Assembly (NCBI GenBank): GCA_014762585.1
Contig: JABURN010000104.1
Location: 1-5,788 of the forward strand
Length of the DNA stretch: 5,788 bases
Reading direction: 5' to 3'
DNA from: Methylophaga sp.
GTDB lineage: Bacteria; Pseudomonadota; Gammaproteobacteria; Nitrosococcales; Methylophagaceae
Shown here: one piece after another, positions 1-5,533 of the stretch
Layout: each line of letters opens with the position of its first letter
Numbering within the stretch: the first letter of the stretch is position 1
Notes under the pieces: model-generated
What the model saw: only the letters and a program-made list of their open reading frames with translations
What the model was told of the DNA's origin: nothing
The model's database searches: none
Program-made: the position numbers and the translations under genes

Positions 1-151
1 CACCACTCATGTCAACAATGACGGCACCGCGGGGCGCTGCTGTCATGTTGGTAAATTCTTTTTCTATGGCATTGACACCTGCCAGATCCATCCGGCCTGA
101 CAAATTGATTTTTACGATACCGTCATCCAGTGTTTCTTCATATATCTCCAT
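1..151 (-). CDS. STAS-domain anti-sigma factor antagonist-type protein (partial, N-terminal 50 residues)
   Basis: The visible N-terminal 50 residues read MEIYEETLDDGIVKINLSGR and then MDLAGVNAIEKEF, ending in GAVIVDMSG. This is the beta-strand, 'G.MD', helix and 'VIVDMSG' layout of STAS proteins such as SpoIIAA and RsbV. In that family the switch serine lies just after the 'VDLSGV' strand; here that position falls beyond the left edge and cannot be checked. The known family role is to bind an anti-sigma or kinase protein when dephosphorylated. The start is supported by an AGGAG Shine-Dalgarno sequence 6 nt upstream, which overlaps the end of the preceding phosphatase gene (stop to start gap 9 bp). 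The pair is almost certainly co-transcribed, which makes this protein the likely substrate of that phosphatase (inference). An effector other than a sigma factor is possible. Confidence 0.88.
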   Translation of the reverse strand, partial: MEIYEETLDDGIVKINLSGRMDLAGVNAIEKEFTNMTAAPRGAVIVDMSG

Positions 152-160
152 AATGACTCC

Positions 161-2269
161 TCATCTCAGATTTCTATGATTCCCCTGCCATCTGACCACC
201 AGCATGGTCAGGTCGTCAGAAGGTTCTTCATCACCCACAAATTCATGGACACTTTCACAGGCTCTGTTCAATAAAGACTGGGCATTATCAGCGCTGCTTA
301 CCTCACTCAATGCCTCGGTGAGTCTCTCCTTGCCGAATAATACTTGTTCCGAGTTAGCGGCTTCAGTCACCCCATCGGTGAAAATACAAATGAATTCCTC
401 GCTGGAAAGCCGGTAGGTAAATGTCTCGTATTCGATGTCATCCATAATGCTGATTGGCGGACCACTGGCTTCTGTCAGTTCTCTCGGCATGCAGTTAGGC
501 GCCACCACCAAAGGTCTTTCATGTCCTGCATTGCAGAAGATCAGTTCTCCATCTTCCAGGTTGATAATGCCCATAAACGCGGTGACAAATAGCATTTCCG
601 GGTTATCCCGGGAAATTTCCTTATTGGCCTCGCTGATGAGTTTACCCCGTTGCATGAAATCGGCATTTTCCCGAAGCGCTACGCTCTTACACAAAGTTTT
701 ACTGATGACCATGAAAAGACTGGCTGGTACGCCTTTGCCACAGACATCACCGAGCGAGAAGAAAATATGGTTTTCATCCAGTCTGAAAAAATCATAGAGA
801 TCACCGCCGACCATTTTGGCGGGCTCCATGATCGCCGCGATATCAATACGGGGTTCATCTTCAAAGGCAGATTCGGCCTTGGGTAAAATACCCATCTGGA
901 AACGTTTGGCGGCTTCCATTTCACCCTGAACCTTGGCGGCTTCCTCACGTTGAAGCCGCAGGTCATCCTCGAGGACTTCAATCTGGGATTCATCCCGAAT
1001 CAGCACATCGGCGAGCATGGCCATGTAGAGTGTGGCGAAAATTAATAATGGCCAGCTTATATCCAGAAGTAAAAAATACTGCTGATAGGCATAAAAGCCA
1101 GCGAAAGTCATGGTAGTTGCTATAAGCAGGGTAAGGCTGACCTGAATCGCCGCTCTGAGGCCGGGCAACAGAAAGATGACTGACAAACCCAGTAAGAGAA
1201 TAATCAATGCCTCAGCCCACTTTGCCCAGTCGGGCCTGAGCAGGGTGGTTCCATCGAAAATCGATTCCAGCAGCTGAGCATGAATTTCGACACCCGGCAC
1301 GCGCTCGCCAATCGCTGTGGTGGGGAAGTCAACCAGCCCAAGGCCGGAAAAGCCGATCAAAACCAATCTCTGTTGCAACAGGTCTGCTTCAATATGGCCA
1401 TTGAGTATGTCCATCGCCGAGACAAAACGGGCCGGCTCATGTTGACTGTAATGCACATGTACGGTGCCGTCAGCCTGAGTCGGGATACTCAAATCAGCAA
1501 TAGCCACCGCCTGGATACCGTGTTCATCACTAATGATGCTAAAAGCAGATTGGCCCAGCGCAACGCGCAGTGTTTCCAATGACAGGGAGGGGAGAATGGT
1601 ATCGCCGACAGAAGCAATCAGCGGTACCCGGCGAATCACCCCTCTTTCGACTTCTGTACTCAGGATAGCCTGTCCTGCGGCTGCCTGTTGCAACTCGGCA
1701 ATGTTGGTCAGGGCAGCATTGAAGTGAATCAGGTGAGGCTTGGGCTCAGGGCCCTGAATGATGACGGGGGCGGGTCTTATTCCACTGGCATCACCGTTGT
1801 CGATGCCGGCAACGCCCAGTACAGCGTTGTTGTCTGCCAAGGCACTGGCAAGCAGTGCATCGTTACTGGGCAGGCTGCAGACCCGGCTACGTAACTGCTG
1901 GTCGACTTCAGGAATAAAACGCGTCAGTTCGCAGGGAGAGGCACGATCCTTTTCCGGCATGATGATATCCAGAGCAATGGCAGCCGGACGTTGCTGACCG
2001 ATTTGGTTCACCAGACGAGCCAGTAGACTTCTGGGCCACGGCCATTGCCCGTAGGCTGCCAGGCTGGCTTCATCAATATCAGCAATGATGACAGGTGCTG
2101 AAATACGTTCCCTGGGAAACAGGTTCTGATAGAGGTCAAAGCTGTAACTGCGAACAAGTTGTTGGTAAGGCACCAATTCGAGCAGGTAAAAAACGATAAG
2201 CATGAACAGGCCTGCAGGCGCAGCCCAGCGTCTGGTACCTGATTGAGTTGATCGTCTCCCGTCTACCAC
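161..2269 (-). CDS. CHASE2-domain membrane receptor with RsbU/SpoIIE-type PP2C serine phosphatase output
   Basis: This is a 702-residue protein. One membrane helix (about 18-36) precedes an extracytoplasmic CHASE2 sensor domain (about 40-345; note IADIDEASL, WPWPR, ALDIIMPEKD and a late VLIGFSGLGLVDF). Three more helices follow (about 351-371, 374-394, 398-422), then a charged coiled-coil linker (about 426-458) leading into a cytoplasmic phosphatase (about 470-695). The phosphatase carries the PP2C metal-site motifs GGDLYDFF (Asp490), GDVCGKG (Asp508), FTDGVTEA (Asp632) and SDDLTMLVV (Asp685/686), plus NAGHERPLVV and GPPISI, so it looks catalytically intact. The known role of this output family is to dephosphorylate a phosphoserine STAS protein, and a STAS gene follows 9 bp downstream. 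The CHASE2 ligand is unknown. The start is GTG at 2269-2267: the nearby ATG at 2271 is out of frame and hits a stop, and GAGGA lies 10 nt upstream of the GTG. Confidence 0.95.
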   Translation of the reverse strand: MVDGRRSTQSGTRRWAAPAGLFMLIVFYLLELVPYQQLVRSYSFDLYQNLFPRERISAPVIIADIDEASLAAYGQWPWPRSLLARLVNQIGQQRPAAIALDIIMPEKDRASPCELTRFIPEVDQQLRSRVCSLPSNDALLASALADNNAVLGVAGIDNGDASGIRPAPVIIQGPEPKPHLIHFNAALTNIAELQQAAAGQAILSTEVERGVIRRVPLIASVGDTILPSLSLETLRVALGQSAFSIISDEHGIQAVAIADLSIPTQADGTVHVHYSQHEPARFVSAMDILNGHIEADLLQQRLVLIGFSGLGLVDFPTTAIGERVPGVEIHAQLLESIFDGTTLLRPDWAKWAEALIILLLGLSVIFLLPGLRAAIQVSLTLLIATTMTFAGFYAYQQYFLLLDISWPLLIFATLYMAMLADVLIRDESQIEVLEDDLRLQREEAAKVQGEMEAAKRFQMGILPKAESAFEDEPRIDIAAIMEPAKMVGGDLYDFFRLDENHIFFSLGDVCGKGVPASLFMVISKTLCKSVALRENADFMQRGKLISEANKEISRDNPEMLFVTAFMGIINLEDGELIFCNAGHERPLVVAPNCMPRELTEASGPPISIMDDIEYETFTYRLSSEEFICIFTDGVTEAANSEQVLFGKERLTEALSEVSSADNAQSLLNRACESVHEFVGDEEPSDDLTMLVVRWQGNHRNLR

Positions 2270-2328
2270 ATAATTAGGTTCCTCAGGCCCGCGCCTGATT
2301 TGACCCCTCTTTGCAGATTGATGCTGAA

Positions 2329-2357
2329 TTTATGAAGCAATAATCGCTCCATATCAA
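2329..2357 (-). promoter_or_regulatory. Possible sigma-70 promoter for the CHASE2-phosphatase/STAS operon
   Basis: On the minus strand, TTGATA (2357-2352, 5 of 6 to the -35 consensus) is followed by exactly 17 bp and then CATAAA (2334-2329, 4 of 6 to the -10 consensus). Transcription would start near 2322 and leave a leader of about 53 nt before the GTG start. The elements and spacing are seen in the sequence; activity is inferred. AT-rich intergenic DNA can produce such matches by chance. Confidence 0.4.
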
Positions 2358-2375
2358 GACCGGCTGACCCCCCCC

Positions 2376-2390
2376 TATCTCATTGAGATA
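2376..2390. repeat. Interrupted palindrome next to a C8 tract
   Basis: TATCTCA-T-TGAGATA has perfect 7-bp arms around a single central base. It abuts a run of eight C at 2368-2375. It lies about 20-30 bp upstream of the putative -35 of the leftward operon, a position suited to an activator or repressor site. It is not followed by a T-tract on the plus strand, so it is not a convincing terminator. The binding protein is unknown. Confidence 0.4.
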
Positions 2391-2399
2391 ACTGAAAAA

Positions 2400-2415
2400 A
2401 TAAAGCGCGCTTTAT
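2400..2415. repeat. Perfect 16-bp palindrome (possible operator)
   Basis: ATAAAGCGCGCTTTAT is its own reverse complement, with a GCGCGC core and AT-rich flanks. It sits between the two divergent operons, 10 bp left of the strong NtrC-like dyad. Symmetry without a loop suggests a dimeric protein site rather than an RNA hairpin. No known regulator was matched. Confidence 0.4.
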
Positions 2416-2424
2416 CCGGGTTGA

Positions 2425-2441
2425 AGCACCGTGTTGGTGCT
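2425..2441 (+). promoter_or_regulatory. NtrC-like enhancer site 1 (strong)
   Basis: AGCACC-GTGTT-GGTGCT matches the known NtrC dyad TGCACC-N5-GGTGCA at 10 of 12 defined positions. The two mismatches are the symmetric outermost bases, so the dyad stays perfect (AAGCACC/GGTGCTT if extended by one base on each side). Its centre (2433) is about 188 bp upstream of the predicted sigma-54 start, a usual distance for an enhancer that acts by looping. Its assignment to glsA rather than the divergent operon is inferred from the sigma-54 promoter facing right. Confidence 0.72.
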
Positions 2442-2456
2442 TAATTGGTTATTAAA

Positions 2457-2473
2457 TGCACCAGATTGTGACA
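2457..2473 (+). promoter_or_regulatory. NtrC-like enhancer site 2 (weak)
   Basis: TGCACC-AGATT-GTGACA has a perfect left half-site and only 3 of 6 matches in the right half. What makes it credible is geometry. Its centre (2465) is exactly 32 bp, or three helical turns, from the centre of the strong site, the same spacing as the paired NtrC sites known upstream of enteric glnA. A strong plus weak pair allows cooperative binding. Alone, this half-match would not be called. Confidence 0.4.
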
Positions 2474-2594
2474 AAGCGGCTCGTGGTAATGGGAACAGGT
2501 TTCTTGTCATTGAGGAGTGTCAAAAGGCTGAAAACGGCGCCAATACTAAATGTGAACCAGTCTACATATTTATGCCGCTGTAAAACTGATGCCA

Positions 2595-2610
2595 AGGCAC
2601 GATTGTTGCT
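2595..2610 (+). promoter_or_regulatory. Sigma-54 (RpoN) -24/-12 promoter for glsA
   Basis: AGGCACGATTGTTGCT matches the sigma-54 consensus TGGCACG-N4-TTGCW at all positions but the first. The invariant GG (2596-2597) and GC (2608-2609) are separated by exactly 10 bp. The predicted transcription start is near 2621, giving a leader of about 64 nt before the glutaminase ATG. Sigma-54 promoters need an AAA+ activator bound upstream, and NtrC-like dyads are present at suitable distances. Both motif and spacing are read directly; activity is inferred. Confidence 0.82.
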
Positions 2611-2684
2611 GTTTATATCTGAAAAAGCTCCATCAATCAGCAACATGGTGATGGCATGCAAACTCGGGCAGGAAGCAGTGATTC

Positions 2685-3665
2685 ATGACTGAAGCAACGC
2701 AAGAACGTAGTGATTGGTTACAGGATCTGGTGGAAAGCATGTATGCCAAACATGTCGCTAACCACTCAGGTGAAATCGCGACCTATATTCCGGAGCTGGG
2801 AAAAGCTGATCCCGATGATTTCGGCATTTGTGTGGTGACAGCGGATGGCCGGATTCATGAAACAGGTGAGTCCAACAAAACCTTCACCATTCAGTCCATC
2901 TCCAAGCCCTTCACCTATGGCATGGCGCTTGAAGCCTACGGCCCCGATGAAGTGGCCAGACATGTCGGCGTCGAACCCAGTGGCGATGCCTTCAATTCTA
3001 TCGAGCTTGAGCCGGCCACTAACCGACCGTTCAACCCGATGATCAATGCCGGCGCCATTACCGTTACTGCCTTGCTCTATGACTATTATGGCGATGAAGC
3101 ATTTGAACAGCTGATGGCTCGCTTCAGTGCCGCAGCCGGCCGGACATTGGATTACGATGAGTCTGTTTACCGTTCTGAGTCCCGTACAGGACATCGTAAT
3201 CGCGCTATTGGGCATTTGCTGCTGAATTTCGGCATGGTGCCTGAAAAGATTGATGCGGCGCTCGAACTTTACTTCAAGCAATGCGCCATCCTGGTGAATT
3301 GCCGGGATCTCGCCATCATGGGCGCAACCTTATCCAACCTCGGCAACAACCCTGTCACCGGACAGGAAGTGTATGACATTGACCGGGTCAAGGACATGCT
3401 TTCAATCATGTTTACCTGCGGAATGTATGACTATTCCGGTCAATGGGCCTACAAGGTCGGAGTGCCTGCCAAAAGTGGTGTGGCAGGGGGCGTCGTGGCT
3501 GTTGTTAATCGTCAGTTGAGCATCGCCAGCTACTCACCACGACTGGATCTTCGTGGTAACAGCTGCCGGGGCATCGATGTCTGTGTTGATCTTGCCAGTG
3601 AGCTGGGCCTGCATGCTTTTGATTGTATGAACGAGGGTTCGAGCTACCTCAAGGCATTGCTTTAG
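2685..3665 (+). CDS. glsA: Glutaminase, serine-dependent beta-lactamase fold (GlsA family)
   Basis: It hydrolyses L-glutamine to L-glutamate and ammonia. The 326 residues are close to the usual 300-330 for the single-domain bacterial enzyme, with no C-terminal STAS or ankyrin extension. All catalytic signatures are present: S-x-x-K in QSISKPF (Ser71, Lys74), NPMINAGAI (Asn121), Glu165 in SESR, Asn172, Tyr196 in ELYFKQ, Tyr248 in GMYDYSG, and Ser264 in KSGVAGG. These line up with the E. coli YbaS active-site residues at a near-constant offset. There is no signal peptide, so it is probably cytoplasmic. The ATG is supported by AGGAAG 9 nt upstream. It is first in a probable operon, with the FecR gene 19 bp downstream. 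Upstream sigma-54 and NtrC-like sites point to control by nitrogen status, which is inferred. Confidence 0.97.
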   Translation: MTEATQERSDWLQDLVESMYAKHVANHSGEIATYIPELGKADPDDFGICVVTADGRIHETGESNKTFTIQSISKPFTYGMALEAYGPDEVARHVGVEPSGDAFNSIELEPATNRPFNPMINAGAITVTALLYDYYGDEAFEQLMARFSAAAGRTLDYDESVYRSESRTGHRNRAIGHLLLNFGMVPEKIDAALELYFKQCAILVNCRDLAIMGATLSNLGNNPVTGQEVYDIDRVKDMLSIMFTCGMYDYSGQWAYKVGVPAKSGVAGGVVAVVNRQLSIASYSPRLDLRGNSCRGIDVCVDLASELGLHAFDCMNEGSSYLKALL

Positions 3666-3684
3666 TTAACTCTTGGAGACAGTC

Positions 3685-4131
3685 ATGAAAATCAGACAAT
3701 GCATTTTGGTGATGATGGGTTTAATGATGACGATACCGGTTGCACTTGCCGATGGCATAGGCATCATCAAAACCCTGAAAGGTGAAGCAGAAATACTGCG
3801 CGATAACAAAGCTGTGATGGCAGAGCTCGGTCAGACACTGTATTCAGATGATGAAATACGGACTGGTGCCGAGAGCAGTCTGGGCATTTTGCTGCATGAT
3901 GATGCCCGTATATCGATGGGGCCGGATTCATTTATCAGTCTTGATCAATATCGTTATGATAGTGATAGCCGGGATGGCGAGGCGGATATTTCAATCAAAC
4001 ACGGCACCCTCTCAGTCATTGCCGGCAAAATGACCGAGAAAACGCCGGGCGCGTTGAAAGTGAAGACACCGGCTGCCATTCTCGCAGTCAGGGGCACTGA
4101 GTTCTCCGTTAAAGTTGAACCCTTGCAATGA
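3685..4131 (+). CDS. Secreted FecR-domain protein
   Basis: This is a 148-residue protein with a Sec signal peptide (Lys2 and Arg4, hydrophobic 7-20, likely cleavage after ALA at 22). The mature part is almost wholly one FecR-type domain: GEAEILRD, GQTLYSDDEIRTGAESS, GILLHDDARISMGP, then a GTLSVIAGK strand and the characteristic KVKTPAAILAVRGTEFSVKV ending. FecR domains are periplasmic beta-rich modules. This stand-alone form lacks a membrane anchor and anti-sigma helices, so it is not a classical FecR sigma regulator. The ATG at 3685 is chosen over an in-frame TTG at 3673, because that TTG overlaps the GGAG ribosome site (3675-3678), which has 6-nt spacing to 3685. The gene overlaps the OmpA-family gene by 4 bp. 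The binding partner is unknown; the OmpA lipoprotein or the CHASE2 receptor are natural candidates. Confidence 0.92.
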   Translation: MKIRQCILVMMGLMMTIPVALADGIGIIKTLKGEAEILRDNKAVMAELGQTLYSDDEIRTGAESSLGILLHDDARISMGPDSFISLDQYRYDSDSRDGEADISIKHGTLSVIAGKMTEKTPGALKVKTPAAILAVRGTEFSVKVEPLQ

Positions 4132-4847
4132 AGCCGGTATCTGCAAATCCAGGCTTCAAAGGTATGTTGCTGTCAGCCTTGATGGTCTTGCCCGGCTGTG
4201 CCACATACAGTAACTTTGTTAACAGCCTCGGCCCTGACAGGCAACTCTCTGACCTCAGGGAAAAACTAGAAAAACCTTATCAGCTATCCAGTCGGCACTC
4301 CCCGTTTTGCCACATCCCTTCTGAAACCTACATTGTCATGCCTGAGGAAGGCCGGGTCGGCATTGTCAGTGTGACTTTCCTGGATGGCAGTGAACAGATG
4401 CTTGAGGGCGACTACAGTGCTTTAACACTCTCGGCCAATCAGAAGCGGAACTATGTCAGTGATGAAGAAGAAGTCGAAGGCTTGTTTGGTGACGCAGTGG
4501 CAGCCTTACCGGCCGCACCCTATCATGCCAAACTTTATTTTCTGCTCGATAAAGATGAGCTGACGCCGGAGTCCAAAACCAAGGCGAAAGCCGTATTCGA
4601 TGAAATCATTCGCCGGCAGGCGGCGGAAATAGCCATCGTTGGTCATACTGACACGGCTGCTTCCTACAGCTATAACCAGGCTTTGTCACTTCGGCGCGCG
4701 ATGAAGGTGCGGGAGGCATTGATAGCGCTAGGTGTTCCGGCCAATATCATTGAGACTAGCGGTCAGGGCGAGTATCAGTTACTCATTGAAACGCCGGATA
4801 ATACGCCTGAGCCGAGAAATCGTCGTGTTGAAATTGATGTCAGGTAA
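4128..4847 (+). CDS. OmpA-family peptidoglycan-binding outer-membrane lipoprotein
   Basis: This is a 239-residue protein. A lipoprotein signal ends in VLPGC with the acylated Cys at 24; Ala at +2 favours outer-membrane sorting. A region at about 65-105 (YIVMPEEGRVGIVSVTFLDG) is typical of OmpA proteins found beside FecR-domain genes. The C-terminal OmpA domain (about 134-239) has LYFLLDKDELTPES, VGHTDTAASYSYNQALSLRR and EPRNRRVEIDV. Asp175 and Arg190 have the same 15-residue separation as E. coli OmpA Asp271 and Arg286, which bind diaminopimelate, so peptidoglycan binding is expected. The ATG shares ATGA with the FecR stop and has no clear Shine-Dalgarno sequence, which implies translational coupling. 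A later ATG (codon 13) would remove Lys2 and Lys11 from the signal peptide and is less likely. Confidence 0.93.
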   Translation: MKPVSANPGFKGMLLSALMVLPGCATYSNFVNSLGPDRQLSDLREKLEKPYQLSSRHSPFCHIPSETYIVMPEEGRVGIVSVTFLDGSEQMLEGDYSALTLSANQKRNYVSDEEEVEGLFGDAVAALPAAPYHAKLYFLLDKDELTPESKTKAKAVFDEIIRRQAAEIAIVGHTDTAASYSYNQALSLRRAMKVREALIALGVPANIIETSGQGEYQLLIETPDNTPEPRNRRVEIDVR

Positions 4848-4885
4848 GTTATCAGAGTCACAATAGACTAAACACGGCAAAAGCG

Positions 4886-4903
4886 CGGAGAAATATTTCT
4901 CCG
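4886..4903. repeat. Perfect 18-bp palindrome downstream of the OmpA-family gene
   Basis: CGGAGAAATATTTCTCCG is its own reverse complement. As RNA it could fold into a 7-bp stem (CGGAGAA/TTCTCCG) with an ATAT loop. It lies 38 bp after the OmpA-family stop, where an operon terminator is expected. No T-run follows on the plus strand; on the minus strand a CGCTTTT follows. It may be a weak or factor-assisted terminator for the glsA operon, or an operator for the small membrane gene downstream. Symmetry is certain; function is not. Confidence 0.45.
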
Positions 4904-5033
4904 TCACTACATTATCCAAACCATCCAATCAGCGCCCAGCTGAGTGAGGCCGGGTGCAGTTCAGGAAATTTGTCCCTGTTACCGTTCTCAGGCCTCGGTC
5001 ATAGTAAGAATAGGGATAATCTCAGGGAAAAGC

Positions 5034-5459
5034 ATGATCGAACGCGACGAAGATACCTATCACGCGCTCAAAGAGATGGCCGAAGACATTCATCTTGTCT
5101 CGCGCAACCATAATGATGAGTTAATCGGTATTGAGTATTACAACAACCTGGCCGTTCTCAGCCGTGAGGAGCTGGACGATCTGTTGAGACTCTGGCATCG
5201 TAAAACCATTACCTGTCGCAAAGAAAAGCTGGCGTCACAGTGGATGGTCCTTCAGGTCATTATCTTCATCGGCTTTGCCATTTACCTGGCCTGGCAATTT
5301 GGCGGCTTGGTGGGCGTTCTTTCCAGCATCGTCGGCATCATTGCGATGATTGCGATGATTGAGGATAAGCGGGTCAAGATTGCCAAACGTAATCTGGCAG
5401 ACGCCAACCGTGTGTATCAACACCTCAATGATCATCTGGAGCGTCGAGGCCAGCAATAA
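5034..5459 (+). CDS. Small two-helix membrane protein of unknown function
   Basis: I do not recognise this 141-residue protein. A soluble, charged N-terminal part (1-68, mostly helical, including YYNNLAVLSREELDDLLRLW) precedes two closely spaced membrane helices (about 70-88 and 90-109). A basic, helical C-terminal tail follows (about 111-141, DKRVKIAKRN). Both termini are predicted to be cytoplasmic by the positive-inside rule, with a very short loop (FGG) between helices. The ATG at 5034 is chosen over a longer upstream frame opening at 4944, because AGGGA lies 5 nt upstream and the extension (ICPCYRSQASVIVRIGI) does not look like conserved protein. It is 186 bp from the OmpA-family gene and 74 bp from tpx, so probably an independent unit. 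No role is assigned. Confidence 0.8.
   Translation: MIERDEDTYHALKEMAEDIHLVSRNHNDELIGIEYYNNLAVLSREELDDLLRLWHRKTITCRKEKLASQWMVLQVIIFIGFAIYLAWQFGGLVGVLSSIVGIIAMIAMIEDKRVKIAKRNLADANRVYQHLNDHLERRGQQ
5340..5361 (+). repeat. Short 9-bp in-frame tandem repeat inside membrane helix 2
   Basis: ATTGCGATG occurs twice in tandem, followed by a partial third copy (ATTG), and encodes IAMIAMI at the end of the second membrane helix. As the unit is three codons, copy change would lengthen or shorten the helix without a frameshift. With 2.4 copies this may simply be chance. Confidence 0.5.
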
Positions 5460-5471
5460 AGGCCACTGCTG

Positions 5472-5499
5472 TTGACACTCAGTCGGTGTAATGTAAGTC
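5472..5499 (+). promoter_or_regulatory. Possible tpx promoter
   Basis: A perfect -35 hexamer TTGACA (5472-5477) lies 56 bp upstream of the tpx start. The -10 is poor: TAAGTC at 5494-5499, with 16-bp spacing, matches only its first two bases well. No recognisable OxyR-type site was seen. The perfect -35 with a degraded -10 would fit an activator-dependent promoter, or it could be coincidence. Confidence 0.33.
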
Positions 5500-5533
5500 T
5501 CATCGCACTACTATTACTCAAGAGGACATTCTT

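Larger units (their letters stand above)
2270..2684. other. Divergent intergenic regulatory region, no convincing gene
   Basis: These 415 bp separate the leftward phosphatase operon from the rightward glutaminase operon. Short open frames exist on both strands (2456-2692 plus, 2452-2661 minus), but they overlap each other, resemble nothing I recognise, and cover the promoter elements. The region holds, from left to right, a possible sigma-70 promoter for the leftward operon, a run of eight C (2368-2375), palindromes at 2376-2390 and 2400-2415, a strong NtrC-like dyad, a weaker one 32 bp further on, and a sigma-54 promoter reading right. Nothing recognisable was seen between about 2474 and 2590. 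Confidence 0.75.

Noticed and set aside
2424..2442. The AAGCACC/GGTGCTT inverted repeat read as an intrinsic terminator
   Set aside because: No T-run follows on either strand, no gene ends nearby, and the sequence matches an NtrC dyad upstream of a sigma-54 promoter much better.
2447..2459. A GG...GC pair (2447-2448 and 2458-2459) resembling a second sigma-54 promoter near the strong NtrC-like site
   Set aside because: The gap is 9 bp rather than the required 10, the flanking bases do not fit, and it overlaps the weak NtrC-like site. The match at 2595-2610 is far better.
2456..2692. 78-codon open frame on the plus strand (and a 69-codon one on the minus strand at 2452-2661) upstream of glsA
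   Set aside because: They overlap each other, have no convincing ribosome site, resemble no family I know, and cover the sigma-54 promoter and the glsA start.
2766..3281. 171-codon open frame antisense to glsA
   Set aside because: It is a shadow of the strongly conserved glutaminase frame, with low-complexity composition and no recognisable domain.
3673..3684. TTG start four codons upstream for the FecR-domain protein
   Set aside because: The TTG overlaps the GGAG ribosome site that serves the ATG at 3685, and the ATG gives a normal signal peptide beginning MKIRQ.
4944..5033. 30-codon N-terminal extension of the small membrane protein
   Set aside because: The ATG at 5034 has AGGGA at good spacing, and the extension looks like translated non-coding DNA.
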